DNA from: Flexifilum sp963727545
GTDB taxonomy: Bacteria > Chloroflexota > Anaerolineae > Aggregatilineales > Phototrophicaceae
Direction: 5' to 3'
Length of the DNA stretch: 64,000 bases
NCBI GenBank assembly: GCA_963727545.1
Contig: CAVSGS010000018.1
Coordinates: 62,001-126,000 of the forward strand
A program made the position numbers and the translations under genes. The notes below the pieces were generated by a model. That model saw nothing but the letters and a program-made list of their open reading frames with translations, ran no database searches and was not told where the DNA came from. Within the stretch, counting starts at the first letter, position 1. Every line of letters starts with the position of its first letter. Positions 8,614 to 17,762 of this stretch are shown one piece after another.

Positions 8614-8622
8614 TTTTGTCAA
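8595..8622 (-). promoter_or_regulatory. Promoter of the TetR gene
   Basis: On the minus strand a perfect -35 TTGACA (8617-8622) is followed after 16 bases by TAAACT (8595-8600, four of six matches). The -10 lies within the operator, consistent with repression by steric block. Confidence 0.55.
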
Positions 8623-8679
8623 GCAGCAGTTTTTAAGGGGAGAGATTGAGCATAGAGAAGTATTGAGTGAGGACGTTAT

Positions 8680-8703
8680 CGGGGCGTTAGCTATAACGCC
8701 CCG
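8680..8703. repeat. Family B-like palindrome
   Basis: Arms CGGGGCGTTA and TAACGCCCCG around GCTA. It lies just downstream of metG and may act as its transcript-end stem; no U-tract follows. Confidence 0.6.
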
Positions 8704-8714
8704 ACGCACACAGA

Positions 8715-10517
8715 TTACCCCTCAATCGGGTGCTCGTCGCGCGGCTGACCGAGCAGCCCGCGCTCCTGATCGACGATCTCCGGCTCCAGCTTGACGTAGA
8801 GCGCCGACGGCTGGCGCAGCGCTTGACCGGGCTGCAAATTGCTTTTCTCCCAGCGACCAATCGCCTTGGAGCCGTCGTAAACCAGCGCGCGATGCGACCG
8901 CTCCGACTCGGCGAACGCCTTGATGTCCAGATCGCCAAACACCTGACCGTCGTAGCCGAGATACTCGTGAACCTTCTGCGCCGAGAACGGCAGGAAGGGC
9001 GCGAGCAGCGTGTTCAGGTTGTCGATCACGCGCAGGATAGTGTAGACCGAGCGCGCCGCGTCGTCCTTATCCTCTTTGATCGTGATCCAAGGCTTGCGCG
9101 TGTCGAGGTAGCCATTGGCGTCACGGACGACACCCATGATCAGTTGCAGCGCGTCGCGCAGCTTGACCTGCTCGATCAACTCGCCGACCTCGCCGAACTT
9201 GAGTTCAACCGTATTGATGATCTGAATGTCGTCGTAGGTCAGCGCGTCGTAGCTCGGCACCACGCCGTCGAAGCGCTTGTAGGCGAAGCCGAGCATCCGG
9301 TTGACCAGATTGCCCCACGCCGCCAGCAGCTCGCCGTTGACGCGGTTGAGGAAGCCGTCCCACGCGAAATCCGAGTCGTGCGTCTCCGGGAAAGTCGCGG
9401 CGACGTAGTAGCGGATCGCGTCGGGCTGGTAGCGTTCGAGGATGTCCGGCAGCCAGATCGCCCAGTTGCGCGATTTCGAGAACTGCTTGCCCTCGATGTT
9501 CATGAACTCGTTGGCGGGCACGTCGTAAGGCAGGTTGAGGTGCTGATCCGGCTGATCGGCGTTGTAAATCCCGTCGATGCCCAGCAGTTCCGCCTGCCAG
9601 ATGATCGTGTGGAAGGGGATGTTGTCCTTGCCGATGAAGTTGTAGATCAGCGCTTCGGGGTCGTACCACCACTCTTTCCAGCGATCCGGCTCACCGATGT
9701 CCTTCGCCCACTCGATGCTGGCGGTCAGGTAGCCCATCACCGCCTCGAACCAGACGTAGAGCCGCTTGCCCTCCCAGCCTTCGAGCGGCACCGGGATGCC
9801 CCAGTCGATGTCGCGCGTGATCGGGCGACCGCGCAGCCCCTCGTTGATGAAGTTTTGGCTGAAGCGGGTGACGTTCGGTCGCCACTGATTCTCGTGTTCC
9901 TTCAGGTACTCGATCAGCGCGTCGCTGAACTTGCCGAGGTCGAGGAAGTAGTGTTCGGTTTCGCGGATGACGAGCGTTTCTTCGGGGTGATTCTTGCTGT
10001 GCGGGTTGATCAGCTTGGTCGCGTCGAGCAGGTTGCCGCAGTTGTCGCATTGATCGCCGCGCGCGTCGGGATAGTGGCAGATGTAACACTCGCCCTCGAC
10101 GTAGCGGTCGGGCAGGAAGCGCTTTTCGAGATCGCTGTAGAGCAGTTCCTGCTTCTCTTTGTAGAGGTAGCCGCGTTCGAGCAGCAGCAGAAACACGTCC
10201 TGCGCGATCCGGTAGTGGTTTTCGGTGTCGGTGTGCGTGAACAGGTCGTAGCTGATGCCGATCTTCTGCTGCGTGAGCAGGAAGCGCTCGTGATAGTGCT
10301 CGAAGATCGAGCGCGGGGTGACGCCCCGCTTGTCCGCCTCGACCGAGATCGGCGTGCCGTGACTGTCCGATCCCGACACCATCAGGACGTGATTCCCCTT
10401 GAGGCGGTGATAGCGCGCGAAGATGTCGGCGGGCAGGTAGGCGCCCGCGATGTGTCCGACGTGGAGATCGCCGTTGGCGTAGGGCCAAGCGACGGAGACG
10501 TGAATGTGTTTGGGCAT
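8715..10517 (-). CDS. metG: Methionyl-tRNA synthetase
   Basis: Class I synthetase charging tRNA-Met; 600 residues. The HIGH-like motif is in AWPYANGDLHVGHIAGAYLPAD, followed by VSGSDSHGTPI. A four-Cys zinc knuckle sits at CYICHYPDARGDQCDNCG. The second signature is KQFSKSRNW (KMSKS variant, KFSKS). The anticodon-binding helical domain follows (RVNGELLAAWGNLVNRM). The C-terminal tRNA-binding EMAP-type extension present in many MetG proteins is absent. The start at MPKHIHVSV has a GGTGA site that overlaps the end of the upstream gene, four bases away, implying translational coupling. Confidence 0.97.
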   Translation of the reverse strand: MPKHIHVSVAWPYANGDLHVGHIAGAYLPADIFARYHRLKGNHVLMVSGSDSHGTPISVEADKRGVTPRSIFEHYHERFLLTQQKIGISYDLFTHTDTENHYRIAQDVFLLLLERGYLYKEKQELLYSDLEKRFLPDRYVEGECYICHYPDARGDQCDNCGNLLDATKLINPHSKNHPEETLVIRETEHYFLDLGKFSDALIEYLKEHENQWRPNVTRFSQNFINEGLRGRPITRDIDWGIPVPLEGWEGKRLYVWFEAVMGYLTASIEWAKDIGEPDRWKEWWYDPEALIYNFIGKDNIPFHTIIWQAELLGIDGIYNADQPDQHLNLPYDVPANEFMNIEGKQFSKSRNWAIWLPDILERYQPDAIRYYVAATFPETHDSDFAWDGFLNRVNGELLAAWGNLVNRMLGFAYKRFDGVVPSYDALTYDDIQIINTVELKFGEVGELIEQVKLRDALQLIMGVVRDANGYLDTRKPWITIKEDKDDAARSVYTILRVIDNLNTLLAPFLPFSAQKVHEYLGYDGQVFGDLDIKAFAESERSHRALVYDGSKAIGRWEKSNLQPGQALRQPSALYVKLEPEIVDQERGLLGQPRDEHPIEG

Positions 10518-10521
10518 CTGA

Positions 10522-11295
10522 TTATTCACCTATCGTGTGTTCATCCATTAACGTGATGCAGGTCTCAACCAGCGTTCGCTGCTCCGGCTGAAGCGTTTCG
10601 TCGACCAGCCGGGCGGTTTCCACATAAAGCATGAGGGCGGCTCGTCCCCGCGTCGCTGCGGTGGATGGCTTGCCTAATCCTAGCGTCGTGCGTAGCTGCT
10701 GCGCCCAGCGGGATTGATTGCCGACGGCGCTGGCGACTTCCTCGAAATAGCTGTTCTCGGACGCGATCAGCCTGCCGCAGATCAACGCCATGACCTTGAC
10801 CATGCCAAAGACCACGCCCTGCGTGGCGTAGACCAGCGCCGACTCACGCGCGCGGCTGAGCGCACCCATGATTTTATGGCATTCTTCGATGCTGCCCACC
10901 AGTTCGCTGGCAGCCAGCCGATCTGCTTCGGCTTTGAGCGCCGACCAATCGAACGCCTGCGCCTCGCGCTGGAGCCGCGCTGCTTCGCCTGCTCTATCGA
11001 GCAGAATCTGCATTCGCTGTAAGGTCGGCACGCCCCAGATCGCTCGATCCGGTTGGGTGAGCTTGACCGCCTCGTAAGCGATGGTCGTGGTCGTCAAGCT
11101 GACCAGCCGTTCGCCGTGATAGGCAAGCTGATACCCGCGCGCGTCGTCGTCGCGCACGAACCGCAGCAGGTCGACGTCGCTGTAGCGAGTCGCCGCGCCG
11201 CGCGCGAAACTGCCCGCCAGCGTGATCGCCGTGACGTCGGGTGCATCGTACTGCGCGACCAATTGGTCTAAAAGCGCTTGCTCCAATGTCTGCAT
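10522..11295 (-). CDS. Nucleotidyltransferase-domain protein (minimal NTase/aminoglycoside adenylyltransferase-like)
   Basis: 257 residues. The N-terminal polymerase-beta-like core is diagnostic: ITLAGSFARGAATRYSDVDLLRFV, with the GS and DxD metal-binding motif. The rest is helical, with an uncharacterised C-terminal domain. Similar proteins transfer AMP to small molecules or proteins; the substrate cannot be told here. It is the first gene of an operon with metG, with a four-base gap, and is preceded by a structured leader with an intrinsic terminator. An AGGTA ribosome site lies before the ATG. Confidence 0.78.
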   Translation of the reverse strand: MQTLEQALLDQLVAQYDAPDVTAITLAGSFARGAATRYSDVDLLRFVRDDDARGYQLAYHGERLVSLTTTTIAYEAVKLTQPDRAIWGVPTLQRMQILLDRAGEAARLQREAQAFDWSALKAEADRLAASELVGSIEECHKIMGALSRARESALVYATQGVVFGMVKVMALICGRLIASENSYFEEVASAVGNQSRWAQQLRTTLGLGKPSTAATRGRAALMLYVETARLVDETLQPEQRTLVETCITLMDEHTIGE

Positions 11296-11310
11296 GATTG
11301 TACCTGAACA

Positions 11311-11347
11311 ATAAAAAACCGCCTGTCAAAATTGTCTGACAGACGGT
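11311..11347 (-). terminator. Intrinsic terminator inside the leader of the NTase-metG operon
   Basis: On the minus strand ACCGTCTGTC (11347-11338) pairs with GACAGGCGGT (11327-11318) through a 10-base loop, followed by six T. It lies 16-52 bases before the start codon of the operon's first gene, so it works as an attenuator rather than an end-of-gene terminator. Confidence 0.75.
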
Positions 11348-11449
11348 TGCAATCGAGTCGTGAGTCGCGTTTACGCGCGCGCCAATGACCGCCGTCTGTC
11401 CAGACGTGGCATTCGCATCGACATCGTAAACGCGCGGCTTCGTTTCCAT
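11348..11449 (-). promoter_or_regulatory. Structured leader with alternative pairings (candidate riboswitch/attenuator)
   Basis: Minus-strand RNA. CGCGTTTACG (11434-11425) pairs exactly with CGTAAACGCG (11375-11366). Inside that stem GACAGACGG (11400-11392) can pair locally with CGTCT just upstream, or perfectly with CCGTCTGTC (11346-11338), the 5' arm of the terminator. The three pairings are mutually exclusive, as expected for terminator/antiterminator control. No T-box consensus (GGTGG-ACCGCG type) is present. Confidence 0.5.
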
Positions 11450-11456
11450 GCCGCTA

Positions 11457-11486
11457 AGTATACGCGGGGGATCGGCGGCGAGTTAA
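11457..11486 (-). promoter_or_regulatory. Probable promoter of the NTase-metG operon
   Basis: TATACT (11462-11457) is preceded by TTAACT (11486-11481) with an 18-base spacing. It would start transcription near 11450, at the top of the structured leader. Confidence 0.4.
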
Positions 11487-11490
11487 GATT
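11469..11490. repeat. 22-bp direct repeat, copy 1
   Basis: The 22 bases beginning GGATCGGCGGCGAGTTAAG are repeated exactly at 12210-12231, 741 bases away. The copy overlaps the -35 box of the NTase-metG operon. Confidence 0.8.
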
Positions 11491-11494
11491 CGGG

Positions 11495-11917
11495 TTAGCT
11501 GTCAGCTTTGAGCCGAATCTCAAACACAGATTGCGAACGGAAGAAGCACACGTCGAACTCGGCGAAGAAATTCATCTGTCCCAAGATCAGCGGAACACTT
11601 TCCGCGCGTGTCCACGCAAAGACCAACCGGACAGGCTCGAACCGCCCGACCGCAGCAGTTAGGACAATACCGCGCGCTTCATAATTCGCTAAGTTGCCGG
11701 ACAATCCGGGGATTGGACGCTGCTCGTCCCAAATAGCACCGAGGTCGATTCCAATTTGATACGGTAAAACATTGACATCTGCGCCGGTATCGAGCAATCC
11801 GGCGACTTCAACGGAACGATTATGATTGGCAAGTGTAAGGCTGAGGATAGGACGCGCAAACAGATCACCACGCGCATTTCGGCTCGTCACATAGGGGAAT
11901 TGCTGCGCCTCAGCCAT
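11495..11917 (-). CDS. Retropepsin-like aspartic protease
   Basis: 140 residues. The catalytic motif is LLDTGADVNVLPY (Asp at about residue 43), with the second conserved segment VPLILGQMNFFAEFDV typical of single-domain retroviral-like bacterial proteases that act as dimers. No signal peptide or membrane anchor is seen, so a cytoplasmic role is likely. Substrate unknown. Its start overlaps the end of the upstream small gene by 8 bases, so the two are translated together. Confidence 0.82.
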   Translation of the reverse strand: MAEAQQFPYVTSRNARGDLFARPILSLTLANHNRSVEVAGLLDTGADVNVLPYQIGIDLGAIWDEQRPIPGLSGNLANYEARGIVLTAAVGRFEPVRLVFAWTRAESVPLILGQMNFFAEFDVCFFRSQSVFEIRLKADS

Positions 11918-12122
11918 GCTGTGACTGTTGATCTTCTTTGAGCAAATCCATCAAAGCGGCGGCGGCATCAGCCGAGTCGTAAGGCGACCAGATTTCGTAC
12001 TGTGGGGCAGCGGCGAACACGTCCTCAGATGCCGCCAACTCGTTCACGAGCATCTGGACGACGCGCAGTTTTTCCGCATGGCTCAGTTGATTAAGTTCAC
12101 GCACGAGTTCGTTCGTCAGCAC
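11910..12122 (-). CDS. Small helical partner of the retropepsin
   Basis: 70 residues, starting at GTG after AGAG. The N-terminal half (NELVRELNQLSHAEKLRVVQMLVNELA) is a predicted two-helix unit similar to small antitoxin-like or adaptor proteins; the C-terminal half is acidic. The 8-base overlap with the protease gene suggests that it is an adaptor, inhibitor or substrate of that protease (inference). No DNA-binding motif is clear. Confidence 0.6.
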   Translation of the reverse strand: MLTNELVRELNQLSHAEKLRVVQMLVNELAASEDVFAAAPQYEIWSPYDSADAAAALMDLLKEDQQSQHG

Positions 12123-12209
12123 AAGATCGCTCTTTTCGCTAACCTCTCGATACCTCTATTGTACTGCACTCAAAGCCTAGCCGGAATAATTCACTCGCGG
12201 ATACGGGCA

Positions 12210-12231
12210 GGATCGGCGGCGAGTTAAGATT
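12210..12231. repeat. 22-bp direct repeat, copy 2
   Basis: Exact copy of 11469-11490; about 30 bases match if a few mismatches upstream are allowed. It lies between the GTG-start small gene and the pentapeptide gene. Confidence 0.8.
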
Positions 12232-12285
12232 TGCTTTATGATAGGCGTATGACGATTTTATAAGTCGCTCGCTGAGGGGATCGCT

Positions 12286-13500
12286 ATGGCAAACGAGGAA
12301 CAACTCGCTATTTTGAAGCAGGGTGTAGAGGTCTGGAACGAATGGCGCGAACACAGATATGACAATGTAGCGTATTGATCTCAGTGGAGCAAATCTTACG
12401 AAGCAGATCTCAGTGAAGCAGATCTTACGAGGAGCAAACTTCAGTGAGAGCAAACCTCAGCAGAGCAGATCTCAGCAGATGCGAATCTTAGTCAGAGCAA
12501 ATCTATGGACAGCGAACCTCAGTAGGGCAATCTCAGCGGAGCAAATCTTAGTAGAGCGCATACTTACATGGGGCAAATCTTATCGAAAGCAGATCTTGCT
12601 GAAGCTGATCTAGTGGAAGCCAATCTCAGCGGAGCAGATTTCAGTGGAGCCGATCTTAGACAGGCAATCTTCATGCGAAGCCGATCTCAACGAGCAAATC
12701 TTAGTGGAGCTGATCTTAATGAGGCAGATCTCACAGAGCAAATCTTAGCGGAGCAAATTTCAACGAGGCAGACCTTAGCAAGCAAATCTCTGCGAAGCAA
12801 ATCTCATCGGAGCAAATCTCAGAGCTAACTGAGCGCAGCTCTAATGCATACTCGTGATAGTTAGAACTCAATTCAGAACGCAAATCTTTCGAATTGTCGT
12901 GTTTACGGTATTTCTGCTTGGAATGTCAATCTCGAAGGAGCAACCCAATCAAATCTCATCATCACGGATGAAGATGAACCCGATCATCACCGTCGATAAT
13001 CTCGAAATCGCTCAGTTCATCTATCTCCTGCTCCACAACGAAAAGCTGCGCGACGTGATCGACACCATCGGCAAGAAAGCGGTGCTGATCCTCGGTCGCT
13101 TCACCGACGAGCGCAAAGCCGTGCTCGAAGCGATCCGCGAAGAACTCCGGCGGCGCGACTACATCCCGATCCTGTTCGACTTCGAGAAGCCAGCCAGCCG
13201 CGACCTCACCGAAACGGTGTCCACGCTGGCGCACATGGCGCGCTTCGTGATCGCCGACATCACCGACGCCAAAAGCATCCCGCAGGAACTCTCCGTCATC
13301 GTCCCGAATTTGCCCTCGGTCGCGGTTCAGCCGCTGATCCTCAAAGACAGCGCGAATACGCCATGTTCGAGCATTTCAAGCGCTATCCTTGGGTACTTCC
13401 TACCCACGAATACGACTCGCAGGACCAGTTGATCGCCGAACTCGCCGACAAGGTGATCGCGCCCGCCGAAGCCAAGGTGCTCGAACTCCGCCCGCCACCC
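12286..13500 (+). pseudogene. Pentapeptide-repeat protein with conserved C-terminal alpha/beta domain, multiply frameshifted
   Basis: The start MANEEQLAILKQGVEVWNEWRE is the usual lead of pentapeptide-repeat proteins. From 12378 the DNA is a run of A(D/N)LS-type codons (GCAGATCTC, GCAAATCTT) whose frame changes roughly every 20-60 bases, for example ANLSGADFSGADL near 12620. A globular domain follows from about 12990: NEKLRDVIDTIGKKAVLILG, then ERKAVLEAIREELRRRDYIP, DLTETVSTLAHMARFVIADI and SIPQELSVIVPNLPSV. A further shift near 13347 joins MFEHFKRYPWVLPTHEYD. The C-terminal domain looks Rossmann- or TIR-like (inference). The own stop is lost; the frame runs into a repeat and the next gene. 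Confidence 0.7.
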
Positions 13501-13520
13501 TCTAGCGCCGCGCTCGCAGT

Positions 13521-13567
13521 TCTCCCCTCTCCCCGCTTGCGTGGGAGAGGGGTCGGGGGTGAGGGGG
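13521..13567. repeat. Family A hairpin
   Basis: Arms CCCTCTCCC and GGGAGAGGG around GCTTGCGT, followed by GTCGGGGGTGAGG. It sits at the broken 3' end of the pentapeptide gene and may have replaced its natural stop. Confidence 0.8.
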
Positions 13568-13653
13568 TATCACTCCCAAAACTCAAGCCTTCTCCCCCCG
13601 TCGTTCTGCTACAATCCGACTATACCGCCCAACGATCACAAGGACACGCGGAC

Positions 13654-14259
13654 ATGACGTCAGCGGGGCAAATCCTCATCCTCAACGGCACGTCCAGCGC
13701 GGGCAAGTCGACGCTGGCGAAGGCGCTGCAAGAAGTGCTTGACCCGCCGCACCTGCACATCGGCATTGACACCTACATCTTCGCGCTGCCGCAGCGCTAT
13801 CTGCGCCCGCCGCTGTGGAGCGAGATTCAGGAGTACGTCTATCACGACGACGCGCTGGTCGCCGTCCGGTTTGGCGATCTGGGGCATCAGTTGTTCGCCG
13901 CCATGCACGAGTCGGTCGCCGGGTTAGCGCGATCCGGCTTCAGCGTGATCGTCGATCACGTGCTGCTGGACGACGTGATCCTGCGCGACTGCGTCGAGAC
14001 GCTGGCGGATCTGCCGGTCTGGTTCGTCGGCGTGCGCTGCCCGATGCACGTGGTCGAGCAGCGCGAGCAAGACCGCGCCGATCGCACGCTCGGTCAGGCG
14101 CGGGCGCAGTCGCACACCGTCCACGCGGGCAAAACCTACGACGTCGAGGTCGATACGGCGCTGCTCTCGCCGGAGGAATGCGCCGCGCAGGTCGTGGCGC
14201 GGATCGAGGGCGGCGATCCGCCCGACGCGCTCTGGCAGATGCGCCGCCGCTTCAGCTAA
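13654..14259 (+). CDS. Chloramphenicol 3-O-phosphotransferase-like kinase
   Basis: 201 residues with a P-loop at the N-terminus, ILILNGTSSAGKSTLAKALQE, and the CPT-type substrate region (HIGIDTYIFALPQRY), then VIVDHVLLDD and VWFVGVRCPMHVVEQREQDRADRTLGQA. The whole profile matches the CPT family that phosphorylates chloramphenicol; many homologues have unknown small-molecule substrates, so resistance is not demonstrated. The start is the ATG of MTSAGQ, 11 bases after AGGA; the upstream open frame comes from the broken pentapeptide gene and a repeat. Confidence 0.87.
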   Translation: MTSAGQILILNGTSSAGKSTLAKALQEVLDPPHLHIGIDTYIFALPQRYLRPPLWSEIQEYVYHDDALVAVRFGDLGHQLFAAMHESVAGLARSGFSVIVDHVLLDDVILRDCVETLADLPVWFVGVRCPMHVVEQREQDRADRTLGQARAQSHTVHAGKTYDVEVDTALLSPEECAAQVVARIEGGDPPDALWQMRRRFS

Positions 14260-14562
14260 GTTTTGGTGGAGCAGCGCGCCGGATTTCTCTTGACGCCGCC
14301 GCCAGATCGCCGCATAATTCAGGGTATGAACAGCTAACTTCTCCCCCACCGCTCGACCAATCCCGTGACGTTTGCGGGATTCCCGATACCTTCAATCTAG
14401 CGACCAACCGGTCTCGTGCTGCGATCCTTTCGCCTTAGCCTGATCGCGCCCGTGCCTACGCGCCGGATCGAGGTGTCGGACGTCTTCGTCAGACGTCTTC
14501 GTCCTCGATGATTGTCAATCATCGCCACAACTTGATAACGCGCAACTCACAAAGGAACGATC
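14260..14562. other. Non-coding stretch of about 300 bp
   Basis: I see no gene. It holds a short tandem repeat of ACGTCTTCGTC (about 14479-14503) and the upstream region of the next methyltransferase, with AAAGGAACGATC before its ATG. Confidence 0.5.
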
Positions 14563-15363
14563 ATGTTCACGTCTTTGATCAACCGCAGTACCAGCGCCGG
14601 CGAGTGGCAGAAAATCCCGTGGCACGATCCCGATTTCAGCCGCCGGATGCTGGCGGAGCACCTCAGCCAAGCGCACGACCACGCCAGCCGCCGCTTCGAG
14701 ATTATCGATCAGCAGGTGGAATGGATTCACCGGGAAATTCTCAAGGCGCAGCCCGCCACCATCCTCGATCTCGGCTGCGGACCGGGCTTTTACGCCAGCC
14801 GCTTCGCCGCGCTGGGGCACACCTGCACCGGCATCGACTTCTCGCCCGCGTCGATCGTCTACGCTCGCGAGCGGCATCCCGACGGCACTTACATCTTGGC
14901 GGATCTGCTGACGGCGGATTTCGGCGCGGGCTACGATCTGGTCACGCTGATCTACGGGGAACTCAACGCCTTTTCGCCGGATCAAGCCGCGCGGATCGTC
15001 GCCAAGGCGCACGCGGCGCTCAAACCGGGCGGATCGCTGCTGCTGGAAGTCCATCCCGCCGAGTTCGTGCAGCGTTTAGGGCACGAAGCGCCCTCGTGGT
15101 ATACGGCGGAGCAGGGCTTGTTCGGCGACGAGCCGTACCTGTGCTTGAACGAATCGAGCTACGAGGAAGATCGCGCGGTATTTCGCCACTACGTCTATGC
15201 GGCGGACACGGGGGCGCTGCGGCAGTATACGTCGATGCTGCAAGCCTACACCGACGACGAGTATCGCCGACTGTTGGGGGCGTTCGAGCGGGTGCAGTTC
15301 TACCCCTCGCTGACCGGCAGCGGCGATCCGTCTGAGTTGTTCGCCATCGTCGCGGAAAAATAA
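14563..15363 (+). CDS. Class I SAM-dependent methyltransferase
   Basis: 266 residues. The SAM-binding motif I is ILDLGCGPGFYASRFAALGHTCTGIDFSPASI, followed by an acidic end of strand 2, GAGYDLVTLIYGELNAF (motif II region) and ALKPGGSLLLEVHP (motif III). The N-terminal 60 residues and the C-terminal beta region are variable, so the methyl acceptor is unknown. It stands alone. A ribosome site (AAAGGA) is 6-11 bases upstream of the ATG. Family A and B repeats follow the stop. Confidence 0.9.
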   Translation: MFTSLINRSTSAGEWQKIPWHDPDFSRRMLAEHLSQAHDHASRRFEIIDQQVEWIHREILKAQPATILDLGCGPGFYASRFAALGHTCTGIDFSPASIVYARERHPDGTYILADLLTADFGAGYDLVTLIYGELNAFSPDQAARIVAKAHAALKPGGSLLLEVHPAEFVQRLGHEAPSWYTAEQGLFGDEPYLCLNESSYEEDRAVFRHYVYAADTGALRQYTSMLQAYTDDEYRRLLGAFERVQFYPSLTGSGDPSELFAIVAEK

Positions 15364-15382
15364 CGCTATAGCGGGATTTCTT

Positions 15383-15410
15383 GTAGGGGCGTTATATATA
15401 ACGCCCCTAC
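15383..15410. repeat. Family B palindrome, perfect
   Basis: Arms GTAGGGGC and GCCCCTAC around the self-complementary core GTTATATATAAC; a second copy with the same core is at 42763. Confidence 0.9.
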
Positions 15411-15440
15411 GGAATCACCCCATTCGCAGTTCGCGTTTTT

Positions 15441-15478
15441 CTCCCCCTCTCATTATGGAGAGGGGGTCGGGGGTGAGG
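15441..15478. repeat. Family A hairpin
   Basis: CCCCCTCTC-ATTAT-GGAGAGGGGG followed by TCGGGGGTGAGG, directly before the end of the convergent acyl-CoA dehydrogenase gene. Confidence 0.85.
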
Positions 15479-15489
15479 TTATAACGCTA

Positions 15490-16651
<1,162 letters not shown>

Positions 16652-16960
16652 CGTTTCTTTTCCTCATAAATTTAAATCAAACGCGGATTTAATTATTATA
16701 AGCCAGATCGTGGCTTTCAGCGGTCAGCTTTCGGCTATCAGCAAAAACAGGCTTCAGTCAAGGGATAGCGCTTCTGCGCAGCGTTCAGTACGGTCACGCC
16801 GACGAATTCATCATCATGGTAATGGTTCAGCATTGTTCAGTTCCCCATCAGATGATAAGCGTAAGTGAGCCGTAGGGGGATCGAGTGCTCGCCGAATTGT
16901 CCCGTTGTGGAAACGAACGTATATTCAGCAAAGTGAATCCTTCAATCGGAGCGCAAAATA
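16652..16960. other. Non-coding stretch of about 310 bp
   Basis: No gene seen. Near 16711-16745 there is a TCAGC-rich segment (GCTTTCAGCGGTCAGC) of a short repeat type also found near 11500, 61945 and 62155. Confidence 0.4.
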
Positions 16961-17206
16961 ATGCCAAGCATGGGGCAAGTCGATCTTGAGGAGTATGCGG
17001 CGCTGCGCGCGCGCGTGGTGGAATTGGAAATGCAGGTCGCCTTTTTGCTGAATCAACTGAAACTGACCTACGTGCCGCCGGATGGGGAATTCGGTCAGCA
17101 GCTTAGGGACATGGTGAAACAGGGCAAAATGCTCGAAGCGATCAAGCTCTATCGCCAGAAGACCAACGCATCCCTAGAAGAAGCGCGACGCTATTTAGGC
17201 GGCTAA
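16961..17206 (+). CDS. Small protein with coiled coil and L7/L12 C-domain-like motif
   Basis: 81 residues. An N-terminal heptad-rich helix (EEYAALRARVVELEMQVAFLLNQLKL) is followed by GKMLEAIKLYRQKTNASLEEARRYLGG, which resembles the helix-turn-helix part of the ribosomal L7/L12 C-terminal domain (EAIKxxRxxTxxxLxEA). Proteins of this shape occur in several bacterial groups without an assigned role. GGAG lies 10 bases before the ATG. Its stop overlaps the stop of the convergent VanZ-like gene by three bases. Confidence 0.75.
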   Translation: MPSMGQVDLEEYAALRARVVELEMQVAFLLNQLKLTYVPPDGEFGQQLRDMVKQGKMLEAIKLYRQKTNASLEEARRYLGG

Positions 17207-17601
17207 CGCGCCCATGCCCGCCGGGTGCTGATCAGCATGGCGACGGTCATCACGCCGAGCCAGTTCGCCAGCAGATCGGAGAGCATCATGGTGCGCCCCG
17301 GCGAAAACTGCTGGATGAACTCGGTCGTCGCGGCGATCACCAGCCCGCCGACCAGCGCGATCCAGAACGCCCGCCGGAAGTCGAAGCGCGAGCGCAGCGC
17401 CCAGTAGAGGGTCGCCGTCAGCAGCGCGTAGAGGCTGCCGTGACCGATGGCGTCGTGCAGGTTGGGGTGATCGGCAATCGCAAACAACCCGGACACCCAA
17501 CTGATCGCGCGCACACTCGCCGGCAGCGTCGTCAGCGCGACTACGCCCGCCAAGCAGATCAGCAAAACGATGCCTTGCAGCGAAATCCGTTTGAGCACCA
17601 T
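17203..17601 (-). CDS. VanZ-like membrane protein
   Basis: 132 residues with four hydrophobic segments. The VanZ-family hallmarks are NLHDAIGHGSLYALLTATLYW (the conserved DxxxH segment after the second helix), and the late EFIQQFSPGRTMMLSDLLANWLGV, where the E-Q-F-PGR-x-D-x-x-N-x-x-G pattern is typical. VanZ proteins lower teicoplanin binding in enterococci; the general role is unknown. The start is the ATG of MVLKRIS, after GAGGA. Confidence 0.85.
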   Translation of the reverse strand: MVLKRISLQGIVLLICLAGVVALTTLPASVRAISWVSGLFAIADHPNLHDAIGHGSLYALLTATLYWALRSRFDFRRAFWIALVGGLVIAATTEFIQQFSPGRTMMLSDLLANWLGVMTVAMLISTRRAWAR

Positions 17602-17717
17602 GTCCTCGTCCTTTGTCCGCGCGTGAGCAGCGCTGCGATCACATGGTTGTATTCTGGGGTGCAATCGGCTGGAGGTAAAGCACTCAAGTGCGTGTAAGCG
17701 ATCAAACGCGGGGAATA

Positions 17718-17758
17718 GCCCCCTCTCCATGCAATGGAGAGGGGGTTGGGGGTGAGGT
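17718..17758. repeat. Family A hairpin
   Basis: CCCCCTCTCC-ATGCAAT-GGAGAGGGGG plus TTGGGGGTGAGG, abutting the end of the KDPG aldolase gene. Confidence 0.85.
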
Positions 17759-17762
17759 TTCT

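Noticed and set aside
8730..10556. A 608-codon open frame on the plus strand
   Set aside because: It is exactly antisense to metG, rich in Val/Arg/Asp, with no family motif; metG is certain.
11311..11434. T-box or SAM riboswitch before the metG operon
   Set aside because: No T-box consensus and no SAM-I core found; the structure is recorded only as a candidate attenuator.
11300..11449. A short open frame (METKPRVYDVD...) in the metG-operon leader as a leader peptide
   Set aside because: It lies over the predicted stems, starts at the predicted transcription start, has no ribosome site and no run of regulatory codons.
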